A stretch of DNA of 64,000 nt from Flavobacteriales bacterium. Lineage in GTDB: Bacteria; Bacteroidota; Bacteroidia; Flavobacteriales_F; PHOS-HE28. This document shows, piece after piece, positions 16,185 to 24,357 of the stretch. Under the pieces are notes generated by a model. That model was not told the origin of the DNA, made no database searches, and was given only the letters and a program-made list of their open reading frames with translations. The translations under genes and the position numbers were made by a program. The stretch is taken from NCBI GenBank assembly GCA_018057455.1, contig JAGPDT010000005.1:1-64000 (forward strand), read 5' to 3'. Within the stretch, counting starts at the first letter, position 1. The number at the start of each line of letters is the position of its first letter.

Positions 16185-17048
16185 ATGCGCCAACTCAAGA
16201 TCACCAAGTCGATCACCAACCGGGAAAGCCAGTCCTTGGACAAGTACCTGCAGGAGATCGGCAAGGAAGGATTGATCAATGCCGAAATGGAGGTTGAGCT
16301 TGCCCGCAAGATCAAGAAGGGCGATAGCGCGGCCTTGGACAAACTGGTCAAGGCCAACCTGCGGTTCGTAGTGTCCGTGGCCAAGCAATACCAGAACCAA
16401 GGCCTCAGCCTGCCGGACCTGATCAACGAAGGGAACCTGGGATTGATCAAAGCGGCCCAACGCTTTGACGAGACCCGCGGCTTCAAGTTCATCAGCTACG
16501 CCGTGTGGTGGATCCGCCAAAGCATCCTGCAAGCGCTGGCCGAACAAAGCCGCATCGTGCGCTTGCCGCTGAACCAGGTGGGCTCGCTCAACAAGATCAA
16601 CAAGGCCTTTGCCAAGCTGGAGCAGGAGTTCGAGCGGCCGCCCAGCGCCGATGAACTGGCCACCCTGTTGGAGCTGCCACCGGAAAAAGTGGCCGACACC
16701 ATGAAGGTGAGCGGCCGGCACATCAGCATGGACGCGCCCTTCGTGGAAGGGGAGAGCAACAGCCTGCTGGACGTGCTGCCCAACAACGACAGCATGCCTG
16801 CGGACCGCGTGCTGATCAATGAGAGCCTCTCCAAGGAGATCGACCGCGCCCTGAGCACCCTCACCGAACGCGAACGGGATGTCGTGAAGCTCTTCTTCGG
16901 GATCAACATCAACCACGGCCTGACCTTGGAGGAGATCGGCGCCAAGTTCGACCTCACCCGCGAGCGTGTGCGCCAGATCAAGGAAAAAGCCATCCGCCGC
17001 CTGCGCCACACCAGCCGCAGCAAGCTGCTGAAAGCCTATTTGGGTTGA
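16185..17048 (+). CDS. rpoD: Primary sigma factor, short Bacteroidota RpoD
   Basis: 287 residues from the ATG at 16185 ([12 protein letters not shown]), preferred over a GTG 12 bases upstream because it is the family N-terminus. Region 1.1 is missing and region 1.2 begins near residue 18 ([15 protein letters not shown]), the usual short form in Bacteroidota. Region 2 ([20 protein letters not shown]), region 3 and region 4 ([20 protein letters not shown]) are complete. It directs RNA polymerase to housekeeping promoters, which in this phylum have TTTG at -33 and TAnnTTTG at -7; boxes of that type occur repeatedly in this window. The GAPDH gene follows after 40 bp on the same strand. Confidence 0.95.
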   Translation: MRQLKITKSITNRESQSLDKYLQEIGKEGLINAEMEVELARKIKKGDSAALDKLVKANLRFVVSVAKQYQNQGLSLPDLINEGNLGLIKAAQRFDETRGFKFISYAVWWIRQSILQALAEQSRIVRLPLNQVGSLNKINKAFAKLEQEFERPPSADELATLLELPPEKVADTMKVSGRHISMDAPFVEGESNSLLDVLPNNDSMPADRVLINESLSKEIDRALSTLTERERDVVKLFFGININHGLTLEEIGAKFDLTRERVRQIKEKAIRRLRHTSRSKLLKAYLG

Positions 17049-17088
17049 TCCCGAATTGAACCATTCAGTCCCAACACGAACCCTGATC

Positions 17089-18543
17089 ATGGAGACCTTG
17101 GAAAAAAAGGCCAGCTATGAGGCTGGCCTAAAGGAGTATGTGGATCGCGAGAAAGCCGCCGTGGACCTGCTCGGTTCGGTCGGCCAGCTCATGTACGAGC
17201 ATGGTGTGGAGCTGGTGCTCTTCCGCAATCACCTGCTGGACATCAACACCTCGGAGGCCATCAAGCTCTTCAACTACGCCGAAACGGTGGTGCACAAGCC
17301 CATCGACATAGGCATCGCCGCCGAAATGGCCCGCATCATGCGGGGCATGGACCTGGCCCCCAGCAAGATCGACATCGGCCGCTTGGCACATGAATTCAAG
17401 CAGTCCGGCACTGCTTCGGTCGCCGGCTTCTTGGGGACCACCCTCAAGGAGTTCATCGGCCAGGACAAGCATACCTTCAAACCGCAGGACGTGGTGCTGT
17501 ACGGCTTCGGCCGCATTGGCCGCATCGCCGCGCGTGAGCTCGTGAAACAGGCCGGCAAGGGCCAACAGCTCCGCCTGCGCGCCATCGTGCTGCGCACCCT
17601 GAACGATACCGAGATCGTGAAGCGCGCCGCCCTGTTGCGCAACGACAGCGTGCACGGCGCCTTCAAAGGCACCGTGGAAGAGGACCTCGCCAACAAGTCG
17701 ATCATCGTCAACGGCCAGCGCGTGCAACTGATCGCCGCTGCCAATCCCGAGGACATCGACTACACGGAATACGGCATCCACGATGCCATGGTGATCGACA
17801 ACACCGGCGTGTTCAAGGACCGCACCGCACTGGAGCGGCATCTGAAGCCCAAGGGCGCCAAGTTCGTCCTGCTCACCGCTCCCGGCAAGGAGATCCCGAA
17901 CATCGTGTACGGCATCAACCACAAAGGCTTGGACCTGGAGCAGGAGCGCATCTTCAGCGCAGCCAGCTGCACCACCAACGCCATCGCCCCCATCCTCAAG
18001 GTGGTGGAAGACAACCTCGGCATTGAGAAAGGCCACATCGAAACGGTGCACGCCTATACCAACGACCAGAACCTGCTGGACAATTACCACAAGGGCGCCC
18101 GCCGCGGGCGCAGTGCCGCCATCAACATGGTGATTACCACCACCGGTGCCGGTTCCGCCGTAAGCAAGGCCATCCCCAGCCTGAAGGACAAACTGACGGC
18201 CAATGCCGTGCGCGTGCCCACGCCCAACGGTTCGCTGGCCATCATGAGCCTCACCGTGAAAAAGGACGTGACCCGCGACGACATGAACGCCATGGTGCGC
18301 CATGCCGCCCTCAACGGCGACCTGATCAACCAGATCCACTACCAGGTGGACCCGGAACTGGTGAGCAGCGACATCATTGGCGACCCCTGCTGCAGCGTGT
18401 TCGACAGCAACGCCACCATCGCCAGCAACGACAGGCGTAACGTGGTGCTCTACGCGTGGTATGACAACGAATTCGGATACACCAAACAGGTGATCCGCCT
18501 GGCGAAATACGTTGCCAAAGTGCGCCGCCTGGTGTACTACTGA
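17089..18543 (+). CDS. gap: Glyceraldehyde-3-phosphate dehydrogenase with N-terminal extension
   Basis: 484 residues from the ATG at 17089. The catalytic core begins near residue 133: Rossmann motif GFGRIGR (from Gly139), catalytic Cys294 in ASCTTNAIAP, and the C-terminal WYDNEFGY signature. Typical GAPDH has about 335 residues; here about 130 helical residues precede it (including LFRNHLLDINTSEAIKLFNYAE), a type known in Bacteroidota and some gammaproteobacteria. The enzyme oxidises glyceraldehyde 3-phosphate with NAD(P) and phosphate in glycolysis or gluconeogenesis. The role of the extension is unknown. It sits 40 bp after the sigma factor gene and ends at a clear intrinsic terminator. Confidence 0.94.
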   Translation: METLEKKASYEAGLKEYVDREKAAVDLLGSVGQLMYEHGVELVLFRNHLLDINTSEAIKLFNYAETVVHKPIDIGIAAEMARIMRGMDLAPSKIDIGRLAHEFKQSGTASVAGFLGTTLKEFIGQDKHTFKPQDVVLYGFGRIGRIAARELVKQAGKGQQLRLRAIVLRTLNDTEIVKRAALLRNDSVHGAFKGTVEEDLANKSIIVNGQRVQLIAAANPEDIDYTEYGIHDAMVIDNTGVFKDRTALERHLKPKGAKFVLLTAPGKEIPNIVYGINHKGLDLEQERIFSAASCTTNAIAPILKVVEDNLGIEKGHIETVHAYTNDQNLLDNYHKGARRGRSAAINMVITTTGAGSAVSKAIPSLKDKLTANAVRVPTPNGSLAIMSLTVKKDVTRDDMNAMVRHAALNGDLINQIHYQVDPELVSSDIIGDPCCSVFDSNATIASNDRRNVVLYAWYDNEFGYTKQVIRLAKYVAKVRRLVYY

Positions 18544-18565
18544 ACATTTTCGATCACGGACCATC

Positions 18566-18600
18566 AAGGGCTGCCCACCGGGCGGCCCTTGCCTTTTCCT
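18566..18600 (+). terminator. Intrinsic terminator after GAPDH
   Basis: An 11-bp stem with one T-G wobble (18566-18576 with 18580-18590) and a 3-nt loop, 22 nt after the stop, followed by GCCTTTTCCT. Confidence 0.75.
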
Positions 18601-18644
18601 GATCACGCCACGCCCTATCGGTCAACCCCGGAGACGCCACCCCA

Positions 18645-18663
18645 AGGCCATGGACCATGGCCT
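18645..18663. repeat. Perfect 19-nt palindrome between convergent genes
   Basis: Two 9-nt arms, AGGCCATGG and CCATGGCCT, flank a single A. It lies between the GAPDH terminator and the end of the moxR gene, where neither gene starts. The 1-nt centre makes it look more like a protein-binding site than a terminator. The rest of the 18601-18822 interval shows nothing recognisable. Confidence 0.6.
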
Positions 18664-18822
18664 GCTTCAGGTGCCGCCGGGTGCGCGGCCAGGGCTTTTC
18701 CAGAGGCCCGATCCGGCGCCCCAGCGCCGTGAGTTCCCGACCGTGAAGGCGAAGCACGTGTCGGCGCATGCTTCCAAGCCCACCCGACGCCCGATCCCTG
18801 TGTTAGGCCCTCACGGCGTGGT

Positions 18823-19809
18823 TCACAGCAGCTCGCGTACGATCCGCTCCACCGTAACGCCCTCCGCCTCGGCTTTGTAGTTGCGCACCAATCGGTGCCT
18901 GAGGATGGGCTCCGCCACGGCCTGCACGTCGGCAATGTCCGGACTGAACCGCCCGCGCACCATGGCGTGGCATTTGGCGCCGATCACCAGGTACTGGCTG
19001 GCCCGGGGCCCGGCGCCCCAACTCACGTGGTCCGATACGACTTGCGGGGTGTCCTTGTGGCCAGGTCGCGTACGCGTGGCCAGCCTCACGGCATACTCCA
19101 ACACGTTGTCCGGTACCGGAAGGCGCCGCACCAGGCCTTGGTAGAACAGGATCTGCTCCTGGTCAATCACCGGTTGCACCTGCGTGCTGGTCCCGCCGGT
19201 GGTTGACCTCACCACCGCAAGTTCCTCATCGAACGTGGGGTAATCCACCCAGATGTTGAACATGAAGCGGTCCAACTGGGCTTCAGGCAACGGATATGTG
19301 CCCTCCTGCTCAATGGGGTTCTGGGTGGCCAGCACGAAGAACGGGTCCGGCAACTGGTACGTGGTGCCCGCGGCCGTCACTGCCTTTTCCTGCATGGCCT
19401 CCAACAGGGCCGCCTGCGTCTTGGGCGGGGTCCGGTTGATCTCGTCCGCCAGGATGATGTTGGCGAAGAGAGGACCTTTCAAGAATCGGAAATGGCGGTC
19501 CTGGTCCAGCACTTCCGAGCCGATGATGTCGCTGGGCATCAGGTCCGGTGTGAACTGGATCCGGTTGAAGGAGAGCCCCAGGGCATTGCCCACGGTATTG
19601 ACCAACAGCGTTTTTGCCAAGCCCGGTACTCCCACCAGCAAGCAATGCCCCTTGCTGAAGATGGCGATGAGCACGTCCTCCACCACTTTCTCCTGGCCGA
19701 TGATCACCTTGCCGATCTCGGCCTTCAGCTGTGCGTAGCGGGCACCAAACTCCTCCACCGCACGCACATCGTTGTTTCCTCCGCTCATTCCCATGGTGTT
19801 TGCGCTCAT
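18823..19809 (-). CDS. MoxR-family AAA+ ATPase
   Basis: 328 residues. Walker A is GVPGLAKTLL (about 59-68), Walker B with the MoxR-type extension is ILADEINRTPPKTQAALLEAMQE, and sensor regions follow (VLATQNPIEQEGTYPLPEAQLDRF). MoxR ATPases act as chaperones for cofactor insertion or maturation of partner proteins, often VWA or DUF58 proteins. No such partner gene is adjacent here; the gene is the last of a minus-strand set after three periplasmic folding-factor genes, with one base between the preceding stop and its ATG. That order suggests cotranscription and a shared envelope protein quality role, which is inference. Confidence 0.92.
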   Translation of the reverse strand: MSANTMGMSGGNNDVRAVEEFGARYAQLKAEIGKVIIGQEKVVEDVLIAIFSKGHCLLVGVPGLAKTLLVNTVGNALGLSFNRIQFTPDLMPSDIIGSEVLDQDRHFRFLKGPLFANIILADEINRTPPKTQAALLEAMQEKAVTAAGTTYQLPDPFFVLATQNPIEQEGTYPLPEAQLDRFMFNIWVDYPTFDEELAVVRSTTGGTSTQVQPVIDQEQILFYQGLVRRLPVPDNVLEYAVRLATRTRPGHKDTPQVVSDHVSWGAGPRASQYLVIGAKCHAMVRGRFSPDIADVQAVAEPILRHRLVRNYKAEAEGVTVERIVRELL

Positions 19810-19810
19810 G

Positions 19811-21199
19811 CTATGGCCGTTCCCCTGTTCGCCCCAACCATGGATGCTGGAAGGAGCATCCTTGGTAGGCCTTGATGATGTTCACGTACGTTGTCCGCAG
19901 CTTCTCCTGCACCCAGTCATCCACGGCACGTTGGCGCATCTTGCCCTCGGCTGCTTGTTGCACCAGCGGGTAGTCCTGCACCAGGTCCATGCGGTGCGGT
20001 TCGGTCCGTTTCAGCAAGCGCAACACCTGGTACCCCTTGGTGCCATCGGGTGCTTCAAAGGCAAGGGCCGTGCTGATCTGACCGGGCTGCAGCTTGTCCA
20101 ACACCAGGAAGGTGCGCTGGTCCAGGTCGCCGATGGCCCAATGGGGGCTGTTGGTATTGGGTTCGAGCACGGTGCCGTTGGTGCCCTTGGTCTCCTCGTC
20201 CTGGTTGTGCTCCCTGGCCACTGCGGTGAAATCCAGCTGGCCATCACGCACCAGGGTCATCAGGCTGTCCAACTGTTGTTTGGATGCCTCCACATCCGCC
20301 GATGAGGCTTTCGGCGAGAGCAGGATGTGCCGTGCATTGTATTGATCGCCCTTGCGTTCGATCATTTCCATGAGGTGGTAGCCGTACTTGGTCTTGAACA
20401 CCGGTGAGATGGCCCCTTCCTTCAGGCTTACCGCCACCGCGTCGAACTCAGGCACCATCACCCCCATGGGCACCATGCCCAATTCCCCGCATTGCGAGGC
20501 CGAGCCAGGATCGGCGCTGTACAGGATGGCCACCGTGCAGAAGTCCTTTTGGCCCTTGACGATCGCATCGCGGTACTCCTCAAGCTTCAGCTTTACACGC
20601 CGGTCTTCCTCCTCGGTGGGCACGGCCAGGACGCTGATCCGCGCGAACTCCACCCCCGCGTTGATGAACGGCAGACTGTCCGGGGGAATGTCCTTGAAGA
20701 AACGTTCCACTTCCCGGGGCGTGACGCGGGCATCGCCGATGATCTTTTGCTGCATCTGCTGGGCCAGCAGCTGGTTGGAGACCTGCTCCCTGAAATCCGC
20801 CTTGATCTCGGTCACGCTCTTTCCATAGAACTTCTCCAATTTCTCACGGCTGCCGATCTGCTGTTCGAAGTAACTGATGCGCCGGTCCAGCTCGGCGTTC
20901 ACCTGTGCCTCGTCCGCAAAGACGCTGTCGATCCGGGCCTGTTCAAGCAACAATTGCTGGTAGAGCAGGTCCTCCAGTTCACCGCAGGCCAGCTCATCAG
21001 TAACGGCAACCCCGGACTGGCGGGCTTGCTCCAACCGGCCGGCCAGGTCGCTGTACAGCACGATGCGCCCGGCCACATTGGCGATCACCCCATCGATGTA
21101 GCGGCCGGGAGGGGCCGGTTGCTGCCCTGTGGCCTGTGCAGCAAGCGCGCCGGGCAGCACACCGAGGACCAAGGCGAAGGTGCTAGGGGAAATGGACAT
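19811..21199 (-). CDS. SurA-like periplasmic chaperone/peptidyl-prolyl isomerase
   Basis: 462 residues from the ATG at 21199, selected for its signal peptide (MSISPSTFALVLGVLPGALAAQ). A SurA-type N-terminal helical chaperone region is followed by two parvulin domains (about 180-280 and 290-395), recognised by GELGMVPMGVMVPEFDAVA, YGYHLMEMIERKGDQ and ARHILLSP. A C-terminal helix completes the chaperone module. SurA assists folding of outer membrane beta-barrels. It overlaps the preceding lipoprotein gene by 17 nt in another frame, and its stop is one base from the moxR start, so the four genes very probably form one transcript. Confidence 0.9.
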   Translation of the reverse strand: MSISPSTFALVLGVLPGALAAQATGQQPAPPGRYIDGVIANVAGRIVLYSDLAGRLEQARQSGVAVTDELACGELEDLLYQQLLLEQARIDSVFADEAQVNAELDRRISYFEQQIGSREKLEKFYGKSVTEIKADFREQVSNQLLAQQMQQKIIGDARVTPREVERFFKDIPPDSLPFINAGVEFARISVLAVPTEEEDRRVKLKLEEYRDAIVKGQKDFCTVAILYSADPGSASQCGELGMVPMGVMVPEFDAVAVSLKEGAISPVFKTKYGYHLMEMIERKGDQYNARHILLSPKASSADVEASKQQLDSLMTLVRDGQLDFTAVAREHNQDEETKGTNGTVLEPNTNSPHWAIGDLDQRTFLVLDKLQPGQISTALAFEAPDGTKGYQVLRLLKRTEPHRMDLVQDYPLVQQAAEGKMRQRAVDDWVQEKLRTTYVNIIKAYQGCSFQHPWLGRTGERP

Positions 21200-22055
21200 C
21201 CTTGTTGGCCACGGCATTGGTGTAAAGTTCTTCGCGCATACGCTCCACGAGCTTGAGCTTGCGCTGGTTGAGGATAATGGAGCGGATCTGCGGTTCCACC
21301 AGGTCGATGGGCGTGGTGCTGTCCTTGAGCCGGTGGTCCAGGAAGTTGACAAAGTAGGTGCCCGTGGAGTCCTCCACGGTGACCTTGCCCTGGCGTTGCA
21401 ACCAGTCGGTGGGGTTGCTTGGCCGCAAGGGTACCTGCTGCTGCAGGCTGCTGAACTCGACCCATTCGTCATGTGAATCCACGATGATCACGCCTTGGCG
21501 GGCCAGTAGCAGCTCCAACTTGTGCAGGTCGTCCCGGTCGCCGCTCCGCCACAATTGGTCCACACGCTTCACTTGCCGCTTGTCTTCGCCCCTGTACTTG
21601 AACCATCGAACGCGCACGATGTTGTCCCGCAACTGGAAATTGGCCATGTTCTTGTCGTAGTAGTCCTGGATCTGTGATCCGGTCACCACCGTGTCCAAAT
21701 TCTGCGCCACCAGGGCTTGTTCATAGGCGAACGTGAGCAGGGACCCGCGATAGGCCTTCAACTGGGCCTCAAGATTGATCTGCGTTTTGTCCAAGTTCTG
21801 CTCGGCCATGTGCAGCATCACCCGGTCCCGCGCCCAATTGTCCATGAAACGCTTGGCGATTGCTGCGCTATCCTCCGCGCTGGAGGCCATGGGCACCACC
21901 ACGCGCAGGTCGCTCCAATAGAGTTTGTCCCCATAGGCCTCGGCCACCACCTTGCCCGCCGCGTCCTCGTGGTCCTTGCAGGCCACAAGGGCAAGGGCGG
22001 CCATGATCGCCGCCCTCGTCCAACCGGTATGCAGGTGGAACGCCACCATGCCCAT
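21183..22055 (-). CDS. SurA-N-like lipoprotein, probable folding factor without clear parvulin core
   Basis: 290 residues from the ATG at 22055. A lipobox (MAALALVAC) predicts a periplasm-facing lipoprotein. The N-terminal helical part (DNWARDRVMLHMAEQNLD, YRGSLLTFAYEQALVAQNLD) and the linker IQDYYDKNMANFQLRDNIVRVRWFKY resemble the chaperone region of PpiC/SurA proteins. The following region lacks the usual parvulin catalytic blocks, so isomerase activity is doubtful. Its ATG shares a base with the stop of the upstream parvulin gene (TGATG), and its 3' end overlaps the SurA-like gene by 17 nt, an arrangement that implies coupled translation. It could be an accessory chaperone of the two flanking proteins. 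Confidence 0.82.
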   Translation of the reverse strand: MGMVAFHLHTGWTRAAIMAALALVACKDHEDAAGKVVAEAYGDKLYWSDLRVVVPMASSAEDSAAIAKRFMDNWARDRVMLHMAEQNLDKTQINLEAQLKAYRGSLLTFAYEQALVAQNLDTVVTGSQIQDYYDKNMANFQLRDNIVRVRWFKYRGEDKRQVKRVDQLWRSGDRDDLHKLELLLARQGVIIVDSHDEWVEFSSLQQQVPLRPSNPTDWLQRQGKVTVEDSTGTYFVNFLDHRLKDSTTPIDLVEPQIRSIILNQRKLKLVERMREELYTNAVANKDVHFP

Positions 22056-24202
22056 CACTTGATGCTGTACAAAACGTCCTGTTCCACACGCACCGGGTAT
22101 TTCGTCCGCAGGTCCTTGATCCAATCTTTCTCCAATTGGTCCTGGTAGGCGGCGGTGACCAGGCCGCGTGCCTCATCCAGGGGCTTGGGCGCTGGTTGCA
22201 CCACTTGCTTCAAGTCGGCAAATACCACTTTGCCATCTTGGGCAAGGTCCGCGGTGAGCCCCGGCATGGCCACATCCTTGAGCACGGTCTTTTCTTCCTT
22301 GGTGAACAGGCCGCTTTCCACCGCCACGGCTTTGTTGTCGCCCTTGTTAACCGCGGCCAGCAGCTCATCCCCCTTTTTGCCCTTCTTCAGCAACCCGCGT
22401 ACGGCCTTGGACGTGGCGGCATCTGCGCAGGTATAGATGTCCGCCTCGTAACGCACGGGGTACATGAAGTCGAACTTGTGCTGCTGGTAATACTGTTCCA
22501 GTCCCACGGTGTCTTTCACGGCCTTGCTCCAAACCATGCGGTCGGTAAGGTCAAAGAGCAGGATGCCGTCGTGATACTCCTTCATCAGCATGCGGAACTC
22601 GGGGTACTTCTCTTCCAAGCGTGCATCTTCATAGGCCAGCAGGCGATCGTCCACGAACGTGGCGAACTGCTGCCGCACATACTGGGCCAATGGTTGCGTG
22701 GCTTCACGGCGCTGTTTCTGCTGGATGTAGTCCAAGAGGTCGAGCTGGCTGAAGCTCTTGCCACTGATGGTGAAGACGGCTTTGGTGAGCTTGGCGTTCT
22801 TTAGGGCATCGTTGAGCCACCCGCGCTGCATGTCCCGAACGACCACCGTGTCTTCCGGCGAGGAAGCGGCCTGTTCCTCCACGCGGGCGTTCATGCCGAT
22901 GAGCTTGCCGCCCCGGAGCGTCCCGGTGATGGTCCGGTCGAAGGCCATGCCGTTGTGCAGGACCAGTGCCTGGCTGGCATCTTTGCGCAGCAAGGTGTCC
23001 ATCAACATGGTGCCCTTCTTGAACACCGTGCTGTCCAAGGCCTTCACCACGGCCTCCAGGTTCTTTGGATAGTCCTTGTACTGGTACTCGGTGCGCAGGT
23101 CGGCCAGGAATTTCCGCCGGGTGATCTCCGCCCGGCTGTCATGGGCGATCTTGGTCTTGAGGTCGGCTTGAGCCTCCTCAAAGGATGGTGGCGGGGTAAA
23201 GGCCAGGCGCTTCACCACATGCCAACCGTAAGGGGTGCGGAACGGCACGCTCATATCCCCGTCGTGTTGCAAGGCAAAGGCCTTGGCCTCGAACTCCGGG
23301 ATCATCTTCCCTGTACCGAACGGGGGCAACTCGCCTCCTTTGGCACTGGTGGCGGCATCATCGCTGTACTTCAGGGCCGCGTCGGCGAAGGTGAGTTCCC
23401 CGCTCTTCACGCGGTTGTATGCCTCCTGGATCCGCACTTCCGCAGCGGCCTTCTTCTCGGGGCTGTCCCCTTCCACGGAGCGGATCATGATGTGCGCCAC
23501 TTTCACCTCGCCTTGCGCCGGCCTGCGGTCCGCAACCTTGATGATGTGGTAGCCGAATTTGGTGCGCACCGGTTGGCTCACCTGCCCCACCGGGGTCTTA
23601 TAGGCCGCGGTTTCGAAGGGGTAGACCATCTGAAGCACGCTGAAATAGCCCAAGTCACCACCATTGCTCTTGGCACTGGGGTCGTCGCTGCTGCTTGCAG
23701 CCACTTTGGCGAAGTCTTCGCCGCCCGCCACACGGGCCCGCAAGGCTGTGATGCGCTTCCAAGCGGCTGTGGTGTCCTCCGGGCTGGCATCGGGGCCAAC
23801 GGTGACCAGGATGTGGCTGGCGCGGATCTCTTCACCTTTGCGCAGGAACGCCTCCTGCATCAGGTGGTCGTTCAAGCCCCGATCGATCAAATAGGGCCGG
23901 GCCAGTTGGGCCCGGTATCCGCTTAGTTCGGATTTGAACTTGGAGGACGTGTCCAAGCCGGCGGCTTCGGCGGCACGCACCTTCAGTTTGTAGTTGATGA
24001 AGAGGTCCAGGTATTCATCCAGGGCCTCCTTGGTCACGGGGGCGTCCTTGTTGTTCTTCTTGTAGATGGCCTCGAACTCACTGCGCAGGACAGGTTGGCC
24101 GTCCACTGTCATCAGCACGGGGTCGCCGGGAGCGGATTGGGCCATGGCCGCCATGGAAGCGAGGCCGAAGGCCGCCCCGAACAAGATCCGTTTCATCATC
24201 AT
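22055..24202 (-). CDS. Periplasmic peptidyl-prolyl isomerase with two parvulin domains
   Basis: 715 residues from the ATG at 24202 (MMMKRILFGAAFGLASMAAMAQ, signal peptide); ATGs at 24211 and 24196 are alternatives. An N-terminal helical region is followed by two parvulin domains at about 120-230 and 235-340: RASHILVTVG with GGDLGYFSVLQMVYPFE, and VAHIMIRS with GGELPPFGTGKMIPEFE. The C-terminal half is a long helical chaperone-like region. Larger than SurA (about 430) or PpiD (about 620); no PpiD-type membrane anchor. Probably helps fold exported beta-barrels, including type IX substrates. It is the first gene of the minus-strand set ending with moxR. A perfect TACATTTG box lies 21 nt upstream. 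Confidence 0.9.
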   Translation of the reverse strand: MMMKRILFGAAFGLASMAAMAQSAPGDPVLMTVDGQPVLRSEFEAIYKKNNKDAPVTKEALDEYLDLFINYKLKVRAAEAAGLDTSSKFKSELSGYRAQLARPYLIDRGLNDHLMQEAFLRKGEEIRASHILVTVGPDASPEDTTAAWKRITALRARVAGGEDFAKVAASSSDDPSAKSNGGDLGYFSVLQMVYPFETAAYKTPVGQVSQPVRTKFGYHIIKVADRRPAQGEVKVAHIMIRSVEGDSPEKKAAAEVRIQEAYNRVKSGELTFADAALKYSDDAATSAKGGELPPFGTGKMIPEFEAKAFALQHDGDMSVPFRTPYGWHVVKRLAFTPPPSFEEAQADLKTKIAHDSRAEITRRKFLADLRTEYQYKDYPKNLEAVVKALDSTVFKKGTMLMDTLLRKDASQALVLHNGMAFDRTITGTLRGGKLIGMNARVEEQAASSPEDTVVVRDMQRGWLNDALKNAKLTKAVFTISGKSFSQLDLLDYIQQKQRREATQPLAQYVRQQFATFVDDRLLAYEDARLEEKYPEFRMLMKEYHDGILLFDLTDRMVWSKAVKDTVGLEQYYQQHKFDFMYPVRYEADIYTCADAATSKAVRGLLKKGKKGDELLAAVNKGDNKAVAVESGLFTKEEKTVLKDVAMPGLTADLAQDGKVVFADLKQVVQPAPKPLDEARGLVTAAYQDQLEKDWIKDLRTKYPVRVEQDVLYSIK

Positions 24203-24223
24203 GTGTGGCATTGCAAAGGGCGA

Positions 24224-24231
24224 CAAATGTA
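24224..24231 (-). promoter_or_regulatory. -7 promoter box of the folding-factor operon
   Basis: TACATTTG on the minus strand, an exact TAnnTTTG match, 21 nt before the ATG at 24202 (12 nt before the alternative at 24211). Confidence 0.5.
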
Positions 24232-24357
24232 ACCGATGCACAAAGCGCGCGCCGGCATGGGGGCTTCGGGGCCGTTAATTTGATCCAAGCCGGGCCGGGC
24301 CGGGCATGGGCGCCAAGTTGAAGCTCGCGGACCTCCGGAGGGCCACCCGCCCAGGAC

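Noticed and set aside
17128-18606. A 492-codon open frame antisense to GAPDH
   Set aside because: Same shadow effect; no recognisable motif and complete overlap with an intact gap gene.
24290-24306. GCCGGGCCGGGCCGGGC triplet repeat as a regulatory element
   Set aside because: Three short GC units in a GC-rich intergenic stretch; no link to a promoter or to other copies in the window.
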